Made by a program: the position numbers and the translations under genes
Shown here: piece after piece, positions 15,109 to 23,420 of the stretch
Layout of the letters: each line of letters opens with the position of its first letter
Position numbering within the stretch: the first letter of the stretch is position 1
Assembly (NCBI GenBank): GCA_017533825.1
Contig: JAFWIE010000078.1
Span: 1 to 64,000, forward strand
Reading direction: 5' to 3'
DNA length: 64,000 nucleotides
Source of the DNA: Atopobiaceae bacterium
GTDB taxonomy: Bacteria > Actinomycetota > Coriobacteriia > Coriobacteriales > Atopobiaceae
The notes under the pieces: model-generated
Database searches by the model: none
What the model was told of the DNA's origin: nothing
The model's input: the letters and a program-made list of their open reading frames with translations, nothing else

Positions 15109-16167
15109 CTACAAAAGGTGCGCGGCAATGGCCTCCGCCGTGGGCGGGCAACCAGGCACGCACTCGACGGCACCCGAACAGCAGCGCCCAATGCCCAGGC
15201 CGTCGATTTCCTTGCCCTGCCATCCCTGCCCAATGCATATGTCTCGGCCATCGCGTCCCGTCTCATACAACGCACGGACGAGGCTGGCAAAGCAAGCCGA
15301 GCATGCCTGGTCCTCATGCACGCCGCGCGTGAGGCGCGCCACCGTGCCCTTCGGTCGCACATAGCGTGCCGCCGCAGTCGGTTCGTTGAGCATGACGAGG
15401 TCGGACTCGTCCCATGCGGCCTCTCCCCCGCCGAAGTGCTCCGCCAACTCGATGTAGGGCACGTCATCGGAATCGAGACCCATGAGGGCACGTCCGTAGG
15501 CATCCGCCTGCACCGCGTCGGTGCACAAGTACATGCGATTTGTCGGCACGGGCGTACCGCCCTCCTCGAAGCACAGGTCGCCACAGATGCTGTCCACGAT
15601 GACAAGCCCGGGCCGCAGCGCCGCTCCGAGCGCGGCGATAGGCCTCGTCAAGCCGAGCGTGTGAAACCGCCGCTTCTCACGATCGGGGATGCAGCCTTTG
15701 AGGTTCTTGAGGGCGCAGGTCATCCTCGTTTGGCAGTGACCCTTGAGCACCGGCAGGTCTACGAGCAGCCCAGCATTCAGCGCGCGCTCGCACACGTCGA
15801 TAGGTCCGATGGCGGTCTGCACGGCACGCGTCTTGTCGCGCTTGAGGTCAAAGAAGGGCACGTCGTATCGGCTGCACACCTGCTCATAACCCGCGCGGCG
15901 CATGGCTCGCATGGTGTTGTCACCCACCCAGCTGCTCTCGATAACGCTCACGTCGCGTACGCCATGCTCAAAGAAGTACTCGATGCATCCGCTGAGCACA
16001 CCCGGATGGGTAACGGCGCCGTCCTCCGCCACGGCCGAGAGCACAAGGTTGGGCTTGAGGGCGACCGACCCACCCGCGGGCACCAACTCATGCGCTTGCG
16101 CCGCCTCCAAAAGACGCATCGTCATCGCATGCGCGTTGTCGCCATACACCTGCCAGATCGTTCCCAT
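15109..16167 (-). CDS. DUF362 family protein
   Basis: 352 aa from ATG 16167 (GGAGCAAG upstream; an adjacent GTG at 16170 is possible). DUF362 features are clear: VALKPNLVL, VTHPGVLSGCIEYFFEHGVRDVSV, the conserved LVDLPVLKGHCQTRMTCALKN (L-P-x-x-K-x-H/G...A-x-K-N) and GLVIVDSICGD. A Cys-containing C-terminal part (CSACFASLVRAL, CIGQG, CCSGAVECVPGCPP) might bind a metal or Fe-S cluster but lacks a canonical ferredoxin pattern. Biochemical role of the family is not established. It is divergent from the patatin gene. Confidence 0.8.
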   Translation of the reverse strand: MGTIWQVYGDNAHAMTMRLLEAAQAHELVPAGGSVALKPNLVLSAVAEDGAVTHPGVLSGCIEYFFEHGVRDVSVIESSWVGDNTMRAMRRAGYEQVCSRYDVPFFDLKRDKTRAVQTAIGPIDVCERALNAGLLVDLPVLKGHCQTRMTCALKNLKGCIPDREKRRFHTLGLTRPIAALGAALRPGLVIVDSICGDLCFEEGGTPVPTNRMYLCTDAVQADAYGRALMGLDSDDVPYIELAEHFGGGEAAWDESDLVMLNEPTAAARYVRPKGTVARLTRGVHEDQACSACFASLVRALYETGRDGRDICIGQGWQGKEIDGLGIGRCCSGAVECVPGCPPTAEAIAAHLL

Positions 16168-16342
16168 CACTTGCTCCTCTCACCAACGTGGTGCCACCAT
16201 CATACGCGGTACAGCCCGCATCGGGACACACGAGGCAAGCAGCTTTGCATCTGATGAGAATTCGACGCAATTCAGAAAGGGAGCCTCTCGCCCACCGTCC
16301 TCCGCTATCATGCCGTAGGACAACCGAGCACAGGAGGAAACC

Positions 16343-17452
16343 ATGGAGCTGCCGCACATTGACCTGCCGGATATTGATTTGCCCAACGTGGAGCTGCCCC
16401 ACGTGGATTTGCCCCACGTGGATTTGCCCAACGTGGACCTACCACATGTGGATCTGCCGCACGTCGAGCTTCCCCACGTGGACCTGCCGCATGTGGAGTT
16501 GCCGCACGTCGAACTGCCAAATGTGGACCTCCCGAACGTGAGCCTGCCCACGCAGGTGAAGCCGTACTCCAGAATGGACGAGATTCCGAGTGGGACGGCG
16601 TCAGACGTCGTCGTGGACGGCTGCCTCGTCCTCGAGGGCGGCGCCTTCCGCGGCCTGTACACGCAGGGATTTCTCGATGCCATGATGCTGAACGACCTCA
16701 ACTTGCAATGCGCCATCGGCGTCTCGGCCGGGGCATTGAGCGCCATAAGCTACGTGAGCGGCCAGATTGGCCACTCGGCGCGCGTCAACCTCGGCTATCG
16801 TCACGACAGCCGCTACATCGGCGCGAAGGCCCTGCTGCACAGTCGTAGCCCGCTTGACGTTGGGTTTCTCACCGAAGACCGCGGCGTGTTCGAGCCCTTG
16901 GACGAGGAGCGCTTCAACCGACCAGAGCGACGCTTCGTGGCCGTCGCCACCAACTGCCTCACCGGAGAACCCACCTACTTCGAACGCGGGAAATGCAGCG
17001 ACATCATGCTTGCCGCGCGCGCCTCTGCCACCATCCCGCTCATCTCGCCCATGGTTATGATTGATGACGTGCCCTACCTCGACGGAGGGTGCTCGTGCAA
17101 GATTCCCTATCAATGGGCGCTCGACCAGGGCTTCCAAAAGATTCTGGTAGTGCGCACCCGCGAGTGGGGGTATCGCAAGGAAGCGAAGGAAGACACCGCC
17201 GTACTCAAGGTCTATCGCGGGTATCCTGAGTTTGCCCGCAAGCTCTCTGTAAACAGCTTTGCCTACAACATCCAGTGCGACGAGCTCGAACAGCTCGATG
17301 CCGAGGGAAAGCTCATGCAGATCGCACCTTCCGAGCCGGTTCGCATCTCCAACCTCGAAGGCGACCTCGAGAAGCTCGGATCACTCTACTGGCTGGGCTA
17401 TCAAGATTGTCTCGACCACATGGACAACCTCAAGGCTTACTTCCTTGGGTGA
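16343..17452 (+). CDS. Patatin-like phospholipase with N-terminal five-residue repeat
   Basis: 369 aa, ATG behind GAGGAAACC. Residues 3-67 are 13 copies of L-P-(H/N/D)-(V/I)-(D/E/S). The patatin domain follows: oxyanion loop LEGGAFRGLYTQGFLD, nucleophile elbow GVSAG, and the dyad Asp in VPYLDGGCS (D-G-G). The later FQKILVVRTREWGYRKE and the tail to YFLG match the bacterial ~290-aa patatin group with a C-terminal DUF6363-like part. It should hydrolyse acyl esters of lipids. No signal peptide is present. The repeat carries many His and Asp/Glu and may be a structural stalk, metal site or partner-binding arm. It precedes the precursor-like peptide gene by 147 bases on the same strand. Confidence 0.88.
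   Translation: MELPHIDLPDIDLPNVELPHVDLPHVDLPNVDLPHVDLPHVELPHVDLPHVELPHVELPNVDLPNVSLPTQVKPYSRMDEIPSGTASDVVVDGCLVLEGGAFRGLYTQGFLDAMMLNDLNLQCAIGVSAGALSAISYVSGQIGHSARVNLGYRHDSRYIGAKALLHSRSPLDVGFLTEDRGVFEPLDEERFNRPERRFVAVATNCLTGEPTYFERGKCSDIMLAARASATIPLISPMVMIDDVPYLDGGCSCKIPYQWALDQGFQKILVVRTREWGYRKEAKEDTAVLKVYRGYPEFARKLSVNSFAYNIQCDELEQLDAEGKLMQIAPSEPVRISNLEGDLEKLGSLYWLGYQDCLDHMDNLKAYFLG
16349..16543 (+). repeat. 15-bp coding repeat, 13 copies
   Basis: Encodes the L-P-x-V-(D/E) pentads of the patatin N-terminus. Units such as CTGCCGCACGTGGAC vary at wobble positions, so the array is kept at the protein level and is not a fresh slippage product. Confidence 0.85.
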
Positions 17453-17599
17453 GCATCCCGAGAGATGCTCGCGCGTACCGAAATACCCGCCCCAACTGAT
17501 TAACCTGGGACACGCCCACATCTTGTGCGTACAAGAAAAAGCAAGTACGGCTCCAAAAAAGGAGCCTTAAAAAGAGAGCGGCAAGGAAGTGAGGGCACC

Positions 17600-17914
17600 G
17601 TGCAGATCAAGGAAATCATTTCGAAGGTTGGGGAAGACAACATCCGCAAAGCCATTGAGTCCGACGATCCCAACGGGTTCCAGAAGCTGATGGAAGAAGA
17701 GGGCATACTGCTGAACGACGAGCAGCTCGACTACATCGCAGGCGGAATTCTCAAACCGAGAGGCGACCGTCGTCCACTGGTTGCCCGTCCGCGTAAGCGG
17801 AGGAACTCGAATAACGGTGGGGACGAGAACGCCAATGGGAACGAGCGCGTCAACAATGACGTGCCGGGCATCATCAACTGGCCCGACGATCCAGACATCA
17901 CCGAGCTTCCCTAG
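17600..17914 (+). CDS. Double-glycine-leader peptide, possible RiPP-like precursor
   Basis: 104 aa from GTG 17600 (GAGG at 17591-17594; the open frame extends 25 codons further upstream but that part is Lys/Arg-rich and lacks a start signal). Residues 1-49 look like a Nif11/bacteriocin-type leader: an amphipathic stretch with NGFQKLMEEEGILLNDEQLDYIAGG cut after Gly48-Gly49 (quoted here in pieces: NGFQKLMEEEGI, LLNDEQLDYIAGG). The remaining 55 residues are basic then Asn/Gly-rich and end GIINWPDDPDITELP; they contain no Cys and a single Ser, so lanthionine chemistry is unlikely. The next gene starts one base after the stop. No peptidase-transporter or known maturase is next to it. The role as a precursor is inference. 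Confidence 0.65.
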   Translation: MQIKEIISKVGEDNIRKAIESDDPNGFQKLMEEEGILLNDEQLDYIAGGILKPRGDRRPLVARPRKRRNSNNGGDENANGNERVNNDVPGIINWPDDPDITELP

Positions 17915-17915
17915 C

Positions 17916-18191
17916 ATGCAGGATTCGCCCAGCATGCCAGTTCGGTCGGATGCCCAGCGCTCCACGGGCATCTGCACCTCATCTGAGCGCAAGCTCCTGA
18001 ATGACGAGGTCCTCACGAGATTGCGTCGCGACGACCTCATCTCATCACTCGTTGAGGCCATGCGCAGGAATGAGGACTTTGTGGCAGAGAAGGCGAGAAA
18101 GCTCGGCGACGCTCGAGTGCACCTCGCCTGCCGCCAAGAGATCGTCTCCCCTTTGGAGGAAGCGGGCATCGAGTCCCGCGAGCGACGTTGA
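17916..18191 (+). CDS. Small helical protein between precursor-like peptide and Fic
   Basis: 91 aa, ATG one base after the preceding stop and stop overlapping the Fic start by four bases, so translation is coupled in both directions. The second half is strongly helical and charged (LRRDDLISSLVEAMRRNEDF, AEKARKLGDARVHLACRQE). SSLVEA resembles the S-x-x-x-E part of the Fic-inhibitory motif but has Ala where Gly or Asn is expected, so an antitoxin role like VbhA is only a suggestion. No family recognised. A start at the internal ATG (MPVRSD) is possible. Confidence 0.6.
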   Translation: MQDSPSMPVRSDAQRSTGICTSSERKLLNDEVLTRLRRDDLISSLVEAMRRNEDFVAEKARKLGDARVHLACRQEIVSPLEEAGIESRERR

Positions 18192-18826
18192 GTCCCACGG
18201 AATTCTTGCAAGCCATCTACCAACTCCCCCGCACACCACGGACCGCATCGCTGCGCCGATCGGTGCGTGAGGTCGCACGAGCCTACGCACGGACATGCGC
18301 AGGCGATTTGTCCATCCCCACCATGCCCGATGACTTCCACGCCATGTGGGACAACGCCATGGAGGGCGAGCCACTCTGGAGCGAGGGCGTGCCCTCGTCG
18401 GCGTTTCGCACCACGGCCGCGCGGATTCTGAGCGGGAAATCCCTATCGATCGTATTGCAGCAGTGCGCAGAGCCGTGCGACTACGAGACAGAGCTCTCGC
18501 ACGTGCTGGCCTTCGTCCAAGACGAAACCATCGAGCCGGAAGTCCGCGCCGCATGTAGCTACGCACTCTTCGAGTGGATCCATCCCTTCTTGGATGGAAA
18601 CGGTCACGTGGGAAGGATGCTTGTCCTCGCGCTTTTGCAAGACACCTACTCGCTTCCCACAATGGTCTGGTTCTCCCAGACGCTCGTCTGGGGCAGAGGA
18701 AGAACCTCTGGCCTCTTCGCCCCACTCCGAAATGGCGACGGCACATTCGTCGGCTTTTGCCGCGGCACGCTCGAGCAGTTGCATGAGGCGCAGGAATTCG
18801 CGCTCAACATGCTCATGGAGGCCTGA
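18188..18826 (+). CDS. Fic family protein, TTG start
   Basis: 212 aa. TTG at 18188 overlaps the upstream TGA in TTGA, and no better start exists. The Fic core is recognised by SSAFRTTAARIL, the helix RAACSYALFEWIHPFLDGNGHVGRML, and SQTLVW. The catalytic HPFx(D/E)GNG is intact, but the following Arg is His (GNGHVGR), the Arg that usually contacts the nucleotide phosphates in HPFxxGNGRxxR, so nucleotide or reaction preference may differ (AMP transfer, phosphotransfer or none). No C-terminal winged helix, unlike the Fic protein at 6187. The tight operon suggests the Fic enzyme acts on one of the two small partners. Confidence 0.82.
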   Translation: MSPTEFLQAIYQLPRTPRTASLRRSVREVARAYARTCAGDLSIPTMPDDFHAMWDNAMEGEPLWSEGVPSSAFRTTAARILSGKSLSIVLQQCAEPCDYETELSHVLAFVQDETIEPEVRAACSYALFEWIHPFLDGNGHVGRMLVLALLQDTYSLPTMVWFSQTLVWGRGRTSGLFAPLRNGDGTFVGFCRGTLEQLHEAQEFALNMLMEA

Positions 18827-18939
18827 CCAGCGTGGGGGCCCGGCCGGCGTGGGGGCTTGGCCGGTGTGAGGGCCTGGCCAGCGTAGGGGCCTGGCCGGCG
18901 TGGGGGCCTGGCCAGCGAGGCGCCCGACCAACGAGGCGC
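18823..18939. repeat. 17/16-bp GC-rich tandem repeat, 7 copies
   Basis: Five 17-bp units close to CTGGCCGGCGTGGGGGC followed by two 16-bp units ending in GAGGCGC. It begins at the Fic stop codon and fills the space to the convergent permease gene. No spacers, so not CRISPR. Confidence 0.85.
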
Positions 18940-18990
18940 CGCCAAATCGAAGGCGTGGCGCGCCCCGGCCCTTAGGCGCGCCCCGGTTCC

Positions 18991-20391
18991 TCACCACTGC
19001 CTGCGCGAGGCAAGGTCGCCATTGTCGGCCGAGGCGACGATGCGGTGGTATATGCGCGAGGTGAGAAGATAGACCAGGAGGTAGAGCATCCCGTACGCGA
19101 GCAAGGTGAGCGCGGCGCATGTCACGACGAAGCCCGCATCGGTGATGCCAAAGACCATCAGGATCTTGCTTGTCATGGGCAGGGCCGCCAAAAGGTGGCA
19201 TGCCGCCAGTGCGAGTGGCGGAAGGAACACCAGTGAAATCTGGCCGCGAACTGCCATCGAGACCTCATCCTCCGACATTCCGACCTGTCGCATGATGGCA
19301 AAGCTGCGGGCATCCTCGTATCCCTCCGACACCTGCTTGTAGTAGATGATCAGGGTCACCACCATCAGGAAGAGGATGCTTAGGAAGAGGCCCACGAAGA
19401 AGTAGGCGCCCAAGAGTGAACGCACTTCCGAAGTGCCTTCCTGCACCGCACCCGAAACCGCCCCGACGTACATGCAGAGCGTGGTCGAGGCCGTCACGAG
19501 CACCATCGTTGAGAGGACGCATATGGTGGCGAGCCCGGCGGCGTTGCGCCTCATGCGATGAAGCATGCTCGCCACGGCAAAGAAGTGTCGAGGCTGGTAG
19601 TAGTACTCCTTGTCGGCACGGAGCCGCTTGAGCACAGCGATGCTTCCTGACGAGAATAGGCAGTAGGTCGCCACGATGACCAGCAGCACGGCCGTGAGGA
19701 AGCTGCCGAGGCTCTGAAGCGGATTGGTAAAGATCGAGATGAAGTACCCCGCGGCCAGGAAAGCAACACCCAATGCGACGACAAGCCATCGGGTTCGCGG
19801 TTCGCGGTCGCCTGCGTCAGTGCCATGCAGCAACTCGATGGGCCGCACGAAGCTCACGCGACCGAGATTGCTCAGAAGGGTCAGCAGGAGTATGAATCCA
19901 TAGACAAAGACCGTATAGAGAACCGCTATACGAGGCACCTCGAAGGCGAGTGGCACATCCACCTGCATGACAGCGCGAAAGAGGACGATGAAGAGCTGCG
20001 AGAGTCCGATCCCCAGCACGAGTCCGCCACCGATGGCAACCACGCCGACGAAGGTCGCCTCTCGACGAAGCAACTTCCTCAGATGGCGCCGCTCCATACC
20101 GAGGATGCGGTAGAGGCCAAGCTCATGGTGCCGGCGCTTCATGAGGAAGCTGTTGGTGTAGAAGAAGAGAAAGACCGAGAAGAGGTCGACCGCCAGCACC
20201 ACGACCGACAAGAGACCATGCACGGACGAGGAGCCCGGAAGCTGCTCCATGCCGTGGTTCATGTTGAGGAACTGTATGTCGTAATGGAGCGCAACCGTGA
20301 CCATGCACGAAAGCAGATAGGGCAGGTAGGAACGGGCATTGAGGCGGAGGGATTGCGCCGCAAGTCTCGCATACAGAAAGCGGCTACGCAC
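18991..20391 (-). CDS. FtsX-like ABC transporter permease (BceB-like)
   Basis: 466 aa from GTG 20391, which overlaps the ATPase stop by 8 bases; upstream in-frame starts lie inside the ATPase gene and are rejected. About eight to ten transmembrane helices; an N-terminal FtsX block (ARSYLPYLLSCMVTVALHY, LMKRRHHELGLYRILGMERRHLRKLL, which is the E-L-G-L-x-R-x-L-G coupling helix) and a C-terminal FtsX block (EDARSFAIMRQVGMSEDEVSMAV). It resembles permeases of the BceAB/MacB-type peptide-resistance group but is shorter than BceB (~640 aa), lacking much of the extracellular loop. With the ATPase it should form a mechanotransmitting complex for antimicrobial peptide resistance, cell-wall sensing or lipoprotein release. 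Confidence 0.82.
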   Translation of the reverse strand: MRSRFLYARLAAQSLRLNARSYLPYLLSCMVTVALHYDIQFLNMNHGMEQLPGSSSVHGLLSVVVLAVDLFSVFLFFYTNSFLMKRRHHELGLYRILGMERRHLRKLLRREATFVGVVAIGGGLVLGIGLSQLFIVLFRAVMQVDVPLAFEVPRIAVLYTVFVYGFILLLTLLSNLGRVSFVRPIELLHGTDAGDREPRTRWLVVALGVAFLAAGYFISIFTNPLQSLGSFLTAVLLVIVATYCLFSSGSIAVLKRLRADKEYYYQPRHFFAVASMLHRMRRNAAGLATICVLSTMVLVTASTTLCMYVGAVSGAVQEGTSEVRSLLGAYFFVGLFLSILFLMVVTLIIYYKQVSEGYEDARSFAIMRQVGMSEDEVSMAVRGQISLVFLPPLALAACHLLAALPMTSKILMVFGITDAGFVVTCAALTLLAYGMLYLLVYLLTSRIYHRIVASADNGDLASRRQW

Positions 20392-21187
20392 TGGTCGGCC
20401 CTTCTCGCCGAGGGCGGGCAGACCCACGACCAGAGGTGCGACCGACCGTCGCGGCAAGCGCGCGCGAGACGGCCGCATAGAGTTCGTCGGAAGTGTGATC
20501 GCCGCGGCGAACCTGTCGATAGATCCTTCCATCCTTGAGGAAGAGCACGCGTGTGGCATGGCTCGCCGCGCCTACGCTATGGGTGACCATCACTATGGTT
20601 TGGCCGCGGGCGTTCATGCGCTCCAGCGTCGCCAGAAGGCTCTCGGAGGCATGCGAGTCAAGGGCCCCCGTCGGCTCGTCGGCCAGGAGGATGGACGGCC
20701 GAGTAATGAGCGCGCGTGCCATGGCAACGCGCTGCTTTTGGCCGCCAGACAGCTCGTAAGGGTATTGATCCGCGAGTTGCCCGATGCCCAGCGCCTTGAG
20801 CAGCGGCATGAGTCGCCGCTCCATCTCCTCGTGAGGCGTGTTCGCGAGCACGAGTGGCAAAAAGACATTGTCTCGGACGGTAAGGGCGTCGAGCAGATTG
20901 AAGTCCTGGAAGACGAACCCCAGATGCTCGCGACGGAAGGACGCCAAGTCCCGCTCCCGGGCTCGTGCGATGTCCTTGCCCTCAAGGAGCACCTGCCCCG
21001 ATGTGGGTGTATCAAGGGCCGCCAAGATGTTGAGCAGCGTTGTCTTGCCCGAACCGCTCTCCCCCATAATGGCAACGAACTCGCCTCGCCCCACCGAGAA
21101 GGACACGTCGCGAAGCGCCTCCACGCCCACGCCGACGAGCCGGGGCTGGTAGACCTTCTTGACATTCCGCACTTCAAGCAACGCCAT
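20384..21187 (-). CDS. ABC transporter ATP-binding protein (BceA/LolD-like)
   Basis: 267 aa from ATG 21187 (GAAAGGG upstream). All ABC motifs present: Walker A GESGSGKTTLL, Q-loop FVFQDFNLLDALTV, signature LSGGQKQRVAMARAL, Walker B SILLADEPTGALD, H-loop MVTHSVGAA. The FNLLDALTVRDNV wording is typical of the MacB/LolD/BceA subgroup that works with FtsX-type permeases. It is translationally coupled to the permease downstream. A C-terminal extension rich in Arg (RTSGRGSARPRREG) is unusual and without known role. No sensor kinase pair is adjacent. Confidence 0.9.
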   Translation of the reverse strand: MALLEVRNVKKVYQPRLVGVGVEALRDVSFSVGRGEFVAIMGESGSGKTTLLNILAALDTPTSGQVLLEGKDIARARERDLASFRREHLGFVFQDFNLLDALTVRDNVFLPLVLANTPHEEMERRLMPLLKALGIGQLADQYPYELSGGQKQRVAMARALITRPSILLADEPTGALDSHASESLLATLERMNARGQTIVMVTHSVGAASHATRVLFLKDGRIYRQVRRGDHTSDELYAAVSRALAATVGRTSGRGSARPRREGPTSA

Positions 21188-21219
21188 GAGTGCCCTTTCG
21201 CTTCGCGGCTCATCAGCTG

Positions 21220-21233
21220 TATAATCCTGCCTA
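21220..21233 (+). promoter_or_regulatory. -10 box immediately before a start codon (possible leaderless mRNA)
   Basis: TATAAT at 21220-21225 lies 7 bases before ATG 21233, so a transcript would begin at or beside the start codon. No Shine-Dalgarno sequence is present. The -35 (TTCGCT, 21197-21202) is weak. Confidence 0.45.
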
Positions 21234-21709
21234 TGGATGATACACGACAAGCAACAATACGACGCACCCAAGACACGCTTTTTATTGCCGGAGACGGCGT
21301 CATCGCATTTGGGGCTTGGTCATGGGTGAAGGTCGCCTTGATCCTCATGTTCGTCGACGCAGACGAGGCGATGCTGCTCTTCAACGCTGGCGGTGCACCC
21401 TTGCCCGTTCTCTACTTCGCGATGGGAGCAGGCCTCCTCATCGACTTCGGCGCACGTGCGTATGTGGGTCAATCGGCACGACAGGAGGGACGCGGCAAGA
21501 AGAAGGGTCCCTTCTATCTGTCTGTCGCAGTGCTCGCCGCAGCATCAAACGCCGCCTCCGCTCTCACCATCTTGTTCGGTACATCCCCCGCAATTTCCAG
21601 GTTCGATTTGGCAGTGTCGTTCATCGTCGATATGACCGCGTTTGCCATGCTGGCGATTGTGGTGTACAGCTCCGTTCGCCTAAGACGTCTGAGCAACACG
21701 ACGGAGTAG
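21233..21709 (+). CDS. Four-helix integral membrane protein
   Basis: 158 aa with four hydrophobic segments (about residues 26-45, 55-75, 93-114, 126-148). A short basic cytoplasmic loop (SARQEGRGKKKG) separates helices two and three. No family recognised. It is divergent from the ABC ATPase gene and is followed after 9 bases by the DUF6765-like gene, with which it forms an operon. Perhaps translated from a leaderless transcript. Confidence 0.6.
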   Translation: MDDTRQATIRRTQDTLFIAGDGVIAFGAWSWVKVALILMFVDADEAMLLFNAGGAPLPVLYFAMGAGLLIDFGARAYVGQSARQEGRGKKKGPFYLSVAVLAAASNAASALTILFGTSPAISRFDLAVSFIVDMTAFAMLAIVVYSSVRLRRLSNTTE

Positions 21710-21718
21710 GCGGTCGCA

Positions 21719-22897
21719 ATGGAGAGGAGCTTCCACTACTACGGGACCTATTGTGCGGCCTTGCTCGCGGGTCACTCGCATGAGGAGAGCCTGGAAATCT
21801 GTTACAGCGCATTCCTTGTCGACAAGTGCTCGAAGGCGTTTCTCGCGCGCATCGGCGGTCCCACCGCGGCGGCAACGACACAGCTCCCGGCAGAGATGGC
21901 CTCGGCACGCACCGACCCCATCGGTCTCGCCGACATCACTCGCATATGGGCTTCGTTCCACTTCCTTCCCCACGACTTACATGCCGAAGTCAGCAAGGGG
22001 GGCAAGCGCTATCGCAACAAGTATCGGATGATCTGTGGCCCGAACGGCGACCTGCTCACGGACACCATCAACCTCGCTCAAGGCAAGGGTGCGCAGGCAA
22101 CTGGCTTAGCCTTGCATGTGCTTGCCGATACGTGGGCTCACCGCTACTTTGCGGGCACGCCGTCGTTCGTGATCAACAACACGAACCGCTTCTTTGTCGA
22201 GCTCGTACCTGCCGAAGGCCGAGGCTTCGTTGAGCGACCCGTCAAGTTCAAGCACAGTCCCACCGCACCCGACGATTTGGACGCGGGCGTCTACACGAAT
22301 ACCATCTACCAACCTTCCGAAGACGCTGTCATGAATCTGGGCCACGGGCGGGCGGGCCACCTTCCCGACTATAGCTTCGCGCGATATCGCTACGTTCCCG
22401 CCTGGAACAATTACGAAGAGGTCTTCAAGGACAATCCAGCCGAATACTACCAAGCGTTCGCCCAGATGGTCTACGCCCTGAAGTGCCTACGCGGAGAGAA
22501 CGGACCGTTCCGACTGAACACCTACGACACGGAGGCGGTGGCACCACACGAACGGCTCATCAGACGCATCCTGGAAAAGCGCCAACCAGACACGGGCGCC
22601 ATCGAGGATTGGCGCGCGTTCGGACGGAGTCTCTCCGGTCGCGACATCATCGACTTCGACCTCGACACGTATGTGCCGGAGTACCTCGACGCACCCGACG
22701 ATACCAAGGACAAGACCTATCTGGGAAAGTTCATCTTGGCTGCTCTCGCACAGAAGGGCATGGTCGTGAACCGCGTGTGGTCGTCGGGCAACCCGCTCGC
22801 CGGCCGCTCAATCGACTACAACGAGAAGGGCTTTGCAGGCATCAAAGACTTTCTTCCCCTCGTTGAGTATCTGGGAGGAGGTCACGGCCGTGAGTAG
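21719..22897 (+). CDS. DUF6765-like protein (zinc-phospholipase/HD-like helical fold)
   Basis: 392 aa. Motifs FHYYGTYCAALLAGHSHEES and ALHVLADTWAHRYFAGTP carry paired His/Asp residues (H-x-x-x-D-x-W-x-H) typical of helical metal-dependent hydrolases of the phospholipase C/HD type; the later SAFLVDKCSKAF, NLGHGRAGHLPDYSFARYRY and RIWASFHFLPHDLH fit the DUF6765 family as I remember it. No signal peptide. Reaction unknown. The gene is sandwiched between two membrane-protein genes and overlaps the downstream one by 8 bases, so a membrane-associated role is plausible. Confidence 0.6.
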   Translation: MERSFHYYGTYCAALLAGHSHEESLEICYSAFLVDKCSKAFLARIGGPTAAATTQLPAEMASARTDPIGLADITRIWASFHFLPHDLHAEVSKGGKRYRNKYRMICGPNGDLLTDTINLAQGKGAQATGLALHVLADTWAHRYFAGTPSFVINNTNRFFVELVPAEGRGFVERPVKFKHSPTAPDDLDAGVYTNTIYQPSEDAVMNLGHGRAGHLPDYSFARYRYVPAWNNYEEVFKDNPAEYYQAFAQMVYALKCLRGENGPFRLNTYDTEAVAPHERLIRRILEKRQPDTGAIEDWRAFGRSLSGRDIIDFDLDTYVPEYLDAPDDTKDKTYLGKFILAALAQKGMVVNRVWSSGNPLAGRSIDYNEKGFAGIKDFLPLVEYLGGGHGRE

Positions 22898-23420
22898 GTT
22901 ACGGCGAATGGCGAACGTCATCCTGAGCTTGCTGATGATTGTGGGTGGCGTCGCATTGCTACTCAGCCCCCAAGAAGCCCTCTTTGTTGTGGCCTTAGCC
23001 TTAGGCTTCTACTTCGTGGCGTACGGGCTGCACACGCTCGTATACTACCTCACGATGGCGCGCCACATGACCGGCGGTCTGACGCTTCTCTTCATAGCGG
23101 TGATCAGCATCGACATCGGATCGCTCGTGCTCGCCTTTTCCAGTAAGCCGCACGCGTCACTCATGCTGTATCTCGTCGGTTACAACATGTTCACGGGAGT
23201 TCTCGCCATCGCGCGTGCCAGAGAGTCGAAGGCGCTTGAGTCGCGCTGGAAGGCGAGCCTCGCACGGGGCATCGTCAATGTCGCGCTTGGCGTCGCATGC
23301 CTTGTGTTCATAGGCTCGGATCAAATCGTCACGGCCATCTTCTGCTTCGGGCTGTTCTACAATGCGGGAGTTCGGCTCGCCAGATCGCTGAGGCCAACAG
23401 AAATCATCTACATACCGTAA
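22890..23420 (+). CDS. DUF308-like membrane protein
   Basis: 176 aa from GTG 22890 (GGGAGGAGGT at 22873-22882), overlapping the upstream stop. Five to six hydrophobic helices arranged as pairs, beginning ANVILSLLMIVGGVALLLSP and repeating NVALGVACLVFIGSD, as in HdeD/DUF308 proteins (G-x-x-L-L-x-x-P repeats). Function unknown; some relatives respond to acid or envelope stress. Its 3' end meets the M13-peptidase remnant on the other strand. Confidence 0.65.
   Translation: MSRLRRMANVILSLLMIVGGVALLLSPQEALFVVALALGFYFVAYGLHTLVYYLTMARHMTGGLTLLFIAVISIDIGSLVLAFSSKPHASLMLYLVGYNMFTGVLAIARARESKALESRWKASLARGIVNVALGVACLVFIGSDQIVTAIFCFGLFYNAGVRLARSLRPTEIIYIP

Noticed and set aside
17549..17566. Terminator hairpin GGCTCC-A6-GGAGCC between patatin and the precursor-like gene
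   Set aside because: Short stem with an A-rich loop and no T-run; insufficient to claim termination.
20339..21232. Long plus-strand frame upstream of the four-helix membrane protein
   Set aside because: It runs antisense through the ABC ATPase gene; the true start is ATG 21233.
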